From Chitinophagales bacterium (GTDB lineage: Bacteria; Bacteroidota; Bacteroidia; Chitinophagales; Saprospiraceae), in NCBI GenBank assembly GCA_013297745.1, contig JAAFIM010000012.1, positions 1 to 64,000 of the forward strand: a stretch of 64,000 bases of DNA, in the 5' to 3' direction. Position 1 is the stretch's first letter. Each line of letters starts with the position of its first letter. A model generated the notes under the pieces. That model made no database searches, was not told where the DNA came from, and saw only the letters and a list, made by a program, of their open reading frames with translations. This document shows positions 52,656 to 62,300 of this stretch, in pieces. The translations under genes were made by a program, and so were the position numbers.

Positions 52656-55391
52656 TTAGTTCTTTTTTTCGTCAATAACGCGCGGGGCGTTGTCGTCGTA
52701 GCGAACTTTTATATACTCAGCTTCATCAAATTTGGTAACAAAAACTTCAGTGCGGCGGTTGCGTTGGTGTTCAAACTCAGAACATTCTACCCCGTCGTTG
52801 CAATTATTGCGGGTTTTGGACTCGCCATAACCTACAGCTTTGATACGGGTGGAAGAAATGCCCTTTTTCACCAAGTACTCTTTCGCGTTTTTGGCGCGAT
52901 TGGCGGATAAAGTTTTGTTGTATTGAGTACTACCGCGCGAGTCTGTGTGCGAAGATAATTCAATTTCCATACTTGGGAAGCGGGTAAGCAGCGCGTACAA
53001 TTCGTCCAAATCTTGAGAAGCATCCGTGCGGATATAATACTTATCAAAATCGTAAAAAATGTTTTTCAACTCTATCAAATCCCCCTCTTTTATCGAGTTG
53101 TTGATGGTATTGCCCCCGATAACGATAGGTTCGCCCAATTTATCAAAGCCTGGAGTCATCGGCAACTCAATAGGGATGAGTTTTTGGCAATTGCGTTTGT
53201 CGGATAAACTGATGATTTTGTTAGCACCGATAAATTTATCCTTGGTCGCTTTCAACACATAATCACAGCCACATTCCAGCTCGTAGTTGATAATCCCACT
53301 TTCGCCCACAATCACCTCTTTTTCCTCTCCCGTGCAACGGTTAAGAATGGTTACTTTGGTATTGGGCAAGGGGCGGTTATAATCTTTATTAAACACAAAA
53401 GCGGATAATTGCGGATTATTATCGGGAACGTTCAAAATATCTGGAGGCAGATTGTAAGGATTATTGGGGTCGGGGGGAACTTTGGTGTAATTGGGATTTT
53501 TCGGCTCGTTGGGATTGTTGGAGAAGTTGGGATTGCTCACCACCGCCCCATTTGTCCACAACTTATCGGGATAAGGTAGATTATTGCCGTTGGGATTATT
53601 CGGGTCGTTATTCGCCATTTTGCCATCGCCTTTGGTCAAGGGGATGCAAAACTCGGTCAAATCCCCGTTGAAATCCTTGAGCGACAAAGTATAGGTTTGA
53701 GTAGCCAATTCATACCCACTTTTCAACACCTCAAAAACATACTCTTCGCCCGCAGGCAGATAATGTTGGCAAGTCCCTTTCTTATCTGTAGTCATAGATA
53801 CAAACCCGTTGTTGGCTGCGCTGCTGTTGTTGCCGTTGCCATTGGATAATTTCAACACGTACTCATCCGAACCCTCTTTTATCGGGCTTAGATTGATAGT
53901 AATCCCATTCTGTAGATTGTTCAGGTTGATATTTGCGTTGTTATTAGCCAAAGGGTTGCTACTTGCTGGGCGTATGCGCACTTGTGCATCGGCTATGCGT
54001 TTGGAAGTGGCCACATCATACACACAAATCGTCATCGGGCGGGTGGGACGGGGCAACACTCTATCCAAGTTGGGGGTAGCTTTAAAACTGTAAATATCAT
54101 CTCCGCCCTGTCCGCCCTCTCTATTGGAGGTAAAATAGCCCTCTGTCCCCTCAGGGTTGAGGATAAAACCGAAATCATCCACGCTGCTGTTGAACGGTGA
54201 GCCCACATTGAGGGGAAAGCCCCAAAGTGAATCGCGCTCTGTTCCCATTTTATCCGCCAAAAACACATCTAAACCACCAAGTCCAGCTAAGCCGTTGGAA
54301 GAAAAGAACAAAGTGCCGTCGTCGTGAATGTAGGGGAAAACCTCATTGCCTGCTGTGTTGATATTTGGTCCTAAATTGCGCGGAGCTGTCCATTTACTCC
54401 CCAATTGGAAAGACACGTACAAATCCATCCCCCCGTAACCATCGTTACCGCTGGTGCGAGAGAATACAAACACTTTCCCATCTTTGCTCAAGGCTGGGTG
54501 GCAAACATCAATTTCGCTGCTATTAAACCAAAGGTCGCGCACTTCATCCCAACGGTCATTGACTTTGCGCGCAGAGTAGATTTTCAACTTGGTAACTCTA
54601 TCCTTGCTAAAACCTTTCTTCCCCTGCATATAATTATTGCGGGTAAAAAACAGGGTTTGTTCCCCATCCGCAAAACTTACAGGACCTTCGTGGTATTTGC
54701 TGTTGATGTCTTTATCAAAATTTTCTGGATTTTCCAAACTACCAGAAGAGTTATTGGCAGGCGCATAGTACAAATCCATAAACTTATCATTTATCCATTT
54801 GTCTGTAAACCCCTTTTTCATCTGCCCGCGGGTAGAAACGAACACAATCCCGTCTTTGTAATACATAGGGCTAAAATCCAAACGGGCAGAGTTAATCCCT
54901 TTTTCGTTGCGAATTTTCACCTCACCAACAGCTTTGAACTGCGAAATGCGGTCGCAAGCTTGCGCATAGACTTTGCCCGCACCATTATAAAGTTTGGTTT
55001 CGCTGCTGTTTTTGGTGGCAATTTTATCGTATAAAAGGAAGTAGTTTTTAGCCTCGCGATATTTCATATTGCTTTGCAAGGCTTGAGCATAGTACAAATA
55101 ATGTTCTGGGCGTTCAGATTCGTTCTCTACCAACATTCCATACACTATTTCAGCGTTTTTGGAATCTCCCGTTTTGCGATAAGCAGTCCCCATACGGTCT
55201 AAAACAGAAACGTTATAATCCATTATCTCGCCCTGCCCGCGCAATTCTGCGTATTTGGCATAACCTAAATTATCAAATACTTTCTCCGTGTTTTTGTCCT
55301 TGCCAGAAGGAGCAGTTTGCGCCGACAACGATGCTACAAAGCAAAGCAGCGCGCAGTTTATATAAAAACTTTTCATTGATTGGGTATTCAT
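52656..55391 (-). CDS. OmpA-family protein with TPR, PD40-type propeller and regulatory-like domains (PorE-like)
   Basis: The 911-residue exported protein may start at ATG 55391 or 55376 (MKSFYINCALLCFVASLSAQ); both keep the signal peptide. Residues ~25-150 are TPR-like. PD40/WD40-like blades follow (LSKDGKVFVFSRTSGNDGYG; IHDDGTLFFSSNGLAGLGG; EGYFTSNREGGQGGDDIY). Carboxypeptidase-regulatory-like segments surround an Asn/Pro-rich linker. The OmpA C-terminal peptidoglycan-binding domain closes the protein (FYDFDKYYIRTDASQDLDEL; HTDSRGSTQYN; RAKNAKEYLVKKGI; RNRRTEVFV). This order matches PorE of the T9SS. Here it sits just downstream of a SprF-like gene, as in many SprB-type loci, so it probably anchors a surface adhesin assembly to the cell wall. 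Confidence 0.85.
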   Translation of the reverse strand: MNTQSMKSFYINCALLCFVASLSAQTAPSGKDKNTEKVFDNLGYAKYAELRGQGEIMDYNVSVLDRMGTAYRKTGDSKNAEIVYGMLVENESERPEHYLYYAQALQSNMKYREAKNYFLLYDKIATKNSSETKLYNGAGKVYAQACDRISQFKAVGEVKIRNEKGINSARLDFSPMYYKDGIVFVSTRGQMKKGFTDKWINDKFMDLYYAPANNSSGSLENPENFDKDINSKYHEGPVSFADGEQTLFFTRNNYMQGKKGFSKDRVTKLKIYSARKVNDRWDEVRDLWFNSSEIDVCHPALSKDGKVFVFSRTSGNDGYGGMDLYVSFQLGSKWTAPRNLGPNINTAGNEVFPYIHDDGTLFFSSNGLAGLGGLDVFLADKMGTERDSLWGFPLNVGSPFNSSVDDFGFILNPEGTEGYFTSNREGGQGGDDIYSFKATPNLDRVLPRPTRPMTICVYDVATSKRIADAQVRIRPASSNPLANNNANINLNNLQNGITINLSPIKEGSDEYVLKLSNGNGNNSSAANNGFVSMTTDKKGTCQHYLPAGEEYVFEVLKSGYELATQTYTLSLKDFNGDLTEFCIPLTKGDGKMANNDPNNPNGNNLPYPDKLWTNGAVVSNPNFSNNPNEPKNPNYTKVPPDPNNPYNLPPDILNVPDNNPQLSAFVFNKDYNRPLPNTKVTILNRCTGEEKEVIVGESGIINYELECGCDYVLKATKDKFIGANKIISLSDKRNCQKLIPIELPMTPGFDKLGEPIVIGGNTINNSIKEGDLIELKNIFYDFDKYYIRTDASQDLDELYALLTRFPSMEIELSSHTDSRGSTQYNKTLSANRAKNAKEYLVKKGISSTRIKAVGYGESKTRNNCNDGVECSEFEHQRNRRTEVFVTKFDEAEYIKVRYDDNAPRVIDEKKN

Positions 55392-55399
55392 CGTTTAGA

Positions 55400-56326
55400 T
55401 TAAAAAAAGCGGGGGTTATGCAAACGGTCTGTGCGCGGTGCTACACAGTATTCCAACGAAACCTCCAAAGTGCCCGAGTTGTAATTTTGCAAGCGGGTAG
55501 TGGCATAATCGTAAGAGAAACCCATTTTAAAGTTAGGCGCGAAAGCGTACTGGATAAGCGCGTGTACTGAATTGTTGAGGCGGTAGCCAGCCCCAGCCCA
55601 AAATTTATCCAAAAAGATAAAATTAGCGTTAAAATCCACACTCAAGGGCGCGTTGGCGGTAAATTTCATCATTGCAGAAGGATAAAATTTCACCTGTTTG
55701 TTGATATTCAAAATCCCCCCACCCATAATAAAATAGTGGCGTTGGAGGCGCGCTTCTAACGCTGAAGTGTTATTCTCTCTAAAATCTATCTTAGTTTGGA
55801 ATAGATGCGGGATAGAAAGCCCCACAAAGTATTTGGGCGTTTCATAATACAACCCCACCCCGAAATTGGGATAAGTTTTATTATTGTTGGAAGTGGCGAT
55901 GGTGTTGTCCATCACTTGGGTAGCATCAGCATCAGCCCAGCGAAAGCGCATAAAATTAACCGAAGTGCGCAAACCTATACTCAAGGCTGCATCTTTGGGC
56001 ATTTGTATCCGATAAGCATAACTGCCCTCTACGTTCCACAGTTGGGTTAAACCGATTTGGTCGTTGGCTACTGCTAAGCCCAAACCCAATTTATCGTTCA
56101 AAACCGTGCCGTGGGCGGTGAGATTGGCTGTAGTAGGCGCACCATTTAGCCCCAACCATTGTTTTCGGTAGTTGGCTGTGGCGCAAAACATACACTTGTT
56201 GCCAGCATAAGCGGGGTTGAAGTATAGTTTATTGAATAGATATTGGGTGAATTGAGCGTCTTGTTGCGCAGAAAGTTTGGCTGCAAAAAGCGATAGCAAC
56301 AAAGCCCAGATATAAAAATGTTTCAT
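55400..56326 (-). CDS. PorP/SprF-family type IX secretion outer-membrane protein
   Basis: The start at ATG 56326 gives 308 residues with signal peptide MKHFYIWALLLSLFAAKLSA. The family hallmarks are near the start: QDAQFTQYLFNKLYFNPAYA, followed by NYRKQWLGLNGAPTTANLTA. The rest is beta-barrel-like and ends in an RTDRLHNPRFF-type tail. PorP/SprF proteins bind the type B sorting domain of large T9SS adhesins at the outer membrane; SprF is needed for SprB display in Flavobacterium. It lies directly between the giant type B cargo gene and the OmpA-type gene, the expected partner order. Confidence 0.9.
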   Translation of the reverse strand: MKHFYIWALLLSLFAAKLSAQQDAQFTQYLFNKLYFNPAYAGNKCMFCATANYRKQWLGLNGAPTTANLTAHGTVLNDKLGLGLAVANDQIGLTQLWNVEGSYAYRIQMPKDAALSIGLRTSVNFMRFRWADADATQVMDNTIATSNNNKTYPNFGVGLYYETPKYFVGLSIPHLFQTKIDFRENNTSALEARLQRHYFIMGGGILNINKQVKFYPSAMMKFTANAPLSVDFNANFIFLDKFWAGAGYRLNNSVHALIQYAFAPNFKMGFSYDYATTRLQNYNSGTLEVSLEYCVAPRTDRLHNPRFF

Positions 56327-56364
56327 TGTTAGAATTATGTTTTGTAATGGAACAAAAAGATAAA

Positions 56365-56393
56365 AAGGGGTGAGCGTTTTACCCACCCCTTGG
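56365..56393 (-). terminator. Hairpin between adhesin and sprF-like gene, possible partial terminator
   Basis: A stem of AAGGGGTG / CACCCCTT is followed on the minus strand by TTTTTATCTTTTT. Located just after the adhesin stop, it could attenuate transcription into the sprF-like and OmpA-type genes. Confidence 0.65.
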
Positions 56394-56399
56394 GCTAGG

Positions 56400-59300
56400 T
56401 TATCTTCTCAACTCAACAAAGCCTTGGAATACTTGCTGCGGGCTGGTGGTGAGAATGTAGAAATATGTTCCGTCGGGCAAAGGCTCGTTTCTGAAAGTGC
56501 CTTGCCAATCATTTTGGTAGTTATCGCTCTCATAAACCACATCCCCCCAACGGTTGAAAATCACAATTTTACTGTTGGGATAGTTGGATAAACAAGGAAT
56601 AATCAGCGCATCGTTTGTACCGTCTTGATTAGGGGTGAATATGTTGGGAACGTCGCAGTTCAAACCACCATCAATCAATAAGGTAACTGTAGTCGTGTCG
56701 CAGAACTCTGCTGGGCAGTTGGTGTTGCAAACGGTATAAGTGAAAGTTTCTGTGCCTAAGAAGTTGGTCAAAACCACCCCAAAACTACCGTCGTTATTGT
56801 TGGTAACAATCCCGTTAGCGGGGGGCGCAACCAAACTAACCGACCAGTTATTGGTCAAACTGTCGTTCAATACCACGTTCACATTCGTGCCGTTGTTGTT
56901 GTAAATCACTCTAAAGCTGTCTCTGTTCGCTTCGGGGCGTTCATCTACAGTTACAAATAAAGTATCAACAGAGTAGTTTCTACACGCGCCATTGGTCAAA
57001 CTCCAAATTAGGATATTTTCCCCGTTCACGAGGTTCAAAACTTCAGTGCGCAAAGCGGTTGGGGTGATAATAGTGGCGTTGGTTGGGCTTGTCCAAAGTC
57101 CTGTACCTTGCGAAGGCGTGGTCGCTTCCACAAAAATAGAACCCGTACCACAGAACACCAAATCATCCCCAGCATTCGCCACATCATTAGGCAAGCGGCT
57201 AACTGTAACCGTTATCGTATCTACGTCAAAATCAGCGCAAACCGAGTTGGATAAACTCCACATAAACACATAACTTTGATTAGGGCGCAAATTGCCGATA
57301 ATCGCGTTAGGGCTGTTGGGGTTGGTAATCGTTACGCTGTCGCCCGCTTGAGCTACAGATTGAGACCAACGCCCTGTAGAGTTAGTGGTTGGGCTTGCAT
57401 TGAGGGTCAAAGTACTACTATCGCAAACGTTCAAATCCAAACCAGCATTGGCAAAATCTGTAGTCGGCGGGGCGGAAATCACCACCATAGAATCTGAAGA
57501 GAAGTTTTGACAAACGCCATTGGATAAAGTCCAATAGAATACGCTAGTGCCTGCGGGAACATTCACTACTACAGAACGCGCATCGCTTGGGTTGATGATA
57601 ACGGCGGACGAGTTGGTTGTCCAGCTACCAGAACCCAATTGAGGGGCTATAGCGTTGAGGTTGAAAGTGCTTGAATTGCATAAAGTCGTATCCAATCCCG
57701 CATAAGCGCGCTCTTGTGGGATGGCGTTGATGTTATAAGTAACTTGGTCGGTAGAGAAATTGGGACAACCCGCTGTAGACAAAGTCCAAGTGAAGGTATA
57801 ACTATTGCCTGGGCGCAAGTTTCTAACCGTTGCATTGGGAGCGGTTGGGTTTACGATAAACACCCCCGCGCTTTGTTGTCCTGATGATTGTGTCCAACGT
57901 CCCGTACTGGTCAAAGGCACATCGGCATTTAATTGTATAGAATCGCTGCTGCAAAGGGTTTGGTCTAATCCCGCGAAAGCAATATCAGTGCTTGCTTGTA
58001 CCAAAACCACCCGCACCGTATCGGCGGAGTAATCGCGGCAAACGCCATTGGATAAAGTCCAAACGTAGAAAGAAGTATCTTGTTGGATATTAAACACTTC
58101 AGTAGTATCTAAGTTGGGATTTACTATGGTAGCGATGTTGGCAGTTGTCCAAAGTCCTGTACCAACCAAAGGTTGGCGAGCGCGTAATCTAACCGCATTA
58201 CCCCCGCAAAGTACGGTGTCGTTGCCCGCAAAGGCTGCGCTATTGGGTAAAGCATCAATTCTGATATTTACGTTATCAGTAGAATAATTCACACAACCCC
58301 CATTAGAGAAAGTCCAAGTGAAGGTGTAAAGATTGCCCGCTGTCAAACCTGTAACACTAGGCGTGTTGGCCGTAACGTTGCTAATCACAACCCCCGTACC
58401 CGCTTGCGCTGCAGTTTGAGTCCAAGTTCCCACCCCGCCTACAGCACTTGGCGTATTACCGTTTAGGGTAACAGTTGAAGCGTTGCAATAGGTAGAATCG
58501 CGACCTGCGTTGGCTACATCGTTGGAAGGTTGGGTTACGTTGATAATTACGCTATCAAAATCATAATTCACACAACTGCCACTGGATAAAGTCCATACAA
58601 ACACACTTTGTCCCATAGGCAAGTTGGTGATTTGAGAGCTAGGGCTTACAGGATTTACGATTGTAGCGGTTGAAGTGCTCGTCCAACGCCCTGTAGCTGC
58701 TGCTGGGCTTGCTGCTTGTAGGGAAGTAACGTTTGTACCGCAAAGGTTAATATCATTCCCCGCAAAGGCGCGGTCTGGAGGTACGTTGGTAATGTTAATC
58801 GTGGTTACATCTGAAGAGTAATTGATACAGCTACCATTAGACAAAGTCCAAGTGAATGTGTAAATACTACCACCGACCAAACCTGTAACTTGAGTAGTTG
58901 CAGAAGTTGGATTGACAATAACCACCCCTTGATTGGCTTGAGCTGCTGATTGTGACCAGCGACCACCGCCCACACTTGGCACTGTAGCTGATAAACTGAT
59001 GTTATTCACACTACACAACACCTGCCCTGCGCCCGCTTCTGCTATATCATTGGCAGAAGAAACGATAACTAACATTGTATCGCGGGAGTAATTCAAACAA
59101 GTTCCGTTGGAAAGTGTCCAAACAAAACGGGTTGTATCACTCGGCAAGTTCGCCACAAAAGTAGCGGGTTGGGTTGGGTCAATAATCAAACCGCCCCCGT
59201 TGGCTATAGTCCAACGCCCTGTGCCATACTGAGAAGGCAACGCGGTTAAAGTGGTTGAGTTATTATTACAAATGCGAATATCCATACCCGCAAAAGCGTT

Positions 59301-62300
59301 ATCTGGAGGCGATGCGCTCACGTTGATATTCACTTGGTCGGTAGAATAATCCACACAATTACCATTAGACAACGTCCAAGTAAAGGTGTAATTTCTTCCC
59401 CCTTGCAAGCCGCTGATGCTTGGGCTGCTGGCGGTAATGTTGCTAATAGTAACCCCCGCGCTAGACTGCGCTACTGGCTGTGTCCAACGACCTGAAGAAA
59501 TACTCGGGCTGGTGGCTGTAAGCTGTACAGGAGTTGTACCACAAACGTTAATATCCGTTCCCGCATTGGCTAAATCTGAACTTGATGGGGTTACACTCAC
59601 CACCATCGTATCGCGACTATAGTCTAAACAAGAACCATTGGATAAAGTCCAAATGAACGTATTCTGTCCCGCCGCAAGGTTATAAACGGCAGAATTGGGC
59701 ATATTCGGATTGGCAATAACCGCAGCACCTGTAGTTGTCCATTTTCCTGCGCCTATACTTGGCATAGTTGCGGATAAGTTGGTAGTAAACTGGTTACAAA
59801 GGGCTATATCTGTTCCCGCGAAAGCGGCAGTACTTGGTATATCGTTGATAATCACATTAGTAGGGGTAGAATTACCACTATTACAACCGTTTAGGGTTGC
59901 CACTACATAATAATTACCCGCTTGGCTGATACTAACACTTGGGATAGAAAGCGTTTGTCCCGAACCTATCGCCATACCGTTGGCAGCGTTAAACCATTGA
60001 TAAGTAGCCCCAACTGCTGAAGTAGAAGCCACTAAGTTAAGCGTTTGTCCCGCGCAAATAGGCGCATTGCTGGAAGCTATTGCTATGCTTGGTTTAGGAT
60101 TAACCGTAACAGTTACGCTACTAATCGGCGAAGCACAACCAAAACTATCAATAACTTGTAGATTGTATGCGCCCGCGTGTACGGCGTTAGCGTTGCTAAT
60201 AGCGACTGGATTTTGTAGGTTAGAATTAAACCCATTCACACCGTTCCAAATATACTGAGCGGTCAAAGTGCTGCTGGTTAGAACGATATTATCGCCCTCG
60301 CAAACAACAAAATTCGCGGGTACATTCGGCGCGGCTGGATTGGGTCTTACCCGTATCACAAAACTTACTGGAGTAGTCGTGCAGCCGTTTCTAGCCATTT
60401 GCAAGTAAACGGTGCTATCTGCGGTGAGGTTATTAACGGTCAAATTTTGGCTTGTACCAATCACTTGAGTTAAAGCTGCGTTTCCGTACCAAGTATAAGT
60501 GGCATTGGCGATAAAATTGGTGGTCAATTGCGCGCTGCTATTTCTACAAACGGGCGAATTGGACACAATCATCGGCGCACTCGGTAAAGTTTCTATAGTA
60601 ACAATATGCGCGTTGGAAACTAAAGAAGTACAACCTGCCGCATTTACCGTTCTCAACGACCAACTACCAGAGCGGTAGAAGTTCGCACTATTCGGCAATA
60701 CGGTCAAAGGATTAGCTGTAGAAGCCGTATCCAAACTATTAGGTGCTGTCCAAATATAGCTAACGGCTGGCAAATTGCTGGTCAAAATCAAATTTGTACC
60801 CGCGCAAATTGGGCTATTACTGGTCAAAACGGGAGTGGTTGGGCGGCGATTTACACCCACGGTAACCATTGTATCTAAAGACACACAACCGAATTGGTCG
60901 GTAATTCTCAAGAAATAATCCCCTGAATCAACCGGACTAGCGTTCATTATCACCGTTGGGTTGCGTTGGGTAGAATTAAACCCGTTCACGCCCGTCCATT
61001 GGTAAGCAGAAACACCCGTAAAGGTAGAAGTGGTCAAAGTTATCGGACTTCCCTCGCAAACGGCGAAGTTAGCGGGCACATTCGGTTTGGCTGGGCGTGG
61101 GCGAACTGTTACGCGAGTGCTACCCAAAGCAGAGCGGCAACCGTTTACGGTAATATCCACGTAGAAAGTGCTGTCTCTAGTTAAGTTTAGAATGGTCGGA
61201 TTGGCAGAAGTAGCCACCAAAACCGTTCTCAAACTATCCGCATACCAAGCATAAGTAGCTCCTGAAACTGTAGCTGTATTCAATTGTACACTTTGACCCG
61301 CACAAATTGGGCTGTTGTTGAAAGCAGCAGGGCGGGTTGGTACGGGTTTAATCTCAATATCTATAGTATTAGAGCGAGAGCGGCAACCTGTAACCGTATC
61401 AATGCATATCATATACCAATTCCCACCAATATAATTTGAGTTGGTACTGGGTATGCTGGTGCTGCTGCCGCTATGCCAAAGCACATTTGTAGCAGATGGC
61501 GTTCCTAAAACTGCCGCACCGTTCCCATAAGGGCTAATCCATTGGCTTTGTCCGCAAGTATTGCCCGAACTAATCCGCAAAGTATCCCCAAAACATAGTG
61601 GGCTGTTTGCAAAAATGGTAGGAACTGGCGGTTTAGGATTAACTGTTACACGGGTAGCACTATCCAAAGAGCGGCAACCGAACTGATTTTCTACAAATAA
61701 GCGATAAACTCCACTATCGCCCAACACCGCGTTTCTAATCGTAGGTTGGGGTATGTTAGAACTAAACCCATTAGGTCCTGTCCAATAGTAATTAAGCACG
61801 TTGGTGGTGTCAGTAGTAGTTATTAACCTGATACTATCCCCCTCGCAAACGGTAAAGTTAGCGGGTACATTGGGGCGTGCTGGGATTGGGTATAATCTAA
61901 TCACCTCTTCAGCAGGTAAAGATACGCAACCATCCACGATAACAAATAGTTGGTATAAACCCGTATCCGCTAAAGTAGTAGTGTTATAAACATAATTAGG
62001 CACTTGAGTAGTGTCTCTAACCCCGTTTGGTCTTGTCCAAACAAAATCCACATCAACCCCATAATAAGGTTGGGTTCTCAAGGTCAAGTTTGTACCCACA
62101 CAGAAAGGCGCATTATGGCTAATTGTTGGTGTGGGCGGTTTGGGAAAAATTTCCACCTCTACTGTAGAACGCGCTTGACAACCGTTCACATCTGTAATCG
62201 TTACCACATAACTTCCCGCGTTGTTGGGGTGAGTGTTGGGTATAATCGGATTTTGCAAGTGAGAGGTAAAGCCCAAAGGACCTGACCACCAATAACTCGC

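Noticed and set aside
54405-55034. A 209-residue plus-strand ORF
   Set aside because: It is antisense to the well-supported OmpA-type gene and has no signal, domain or start context.
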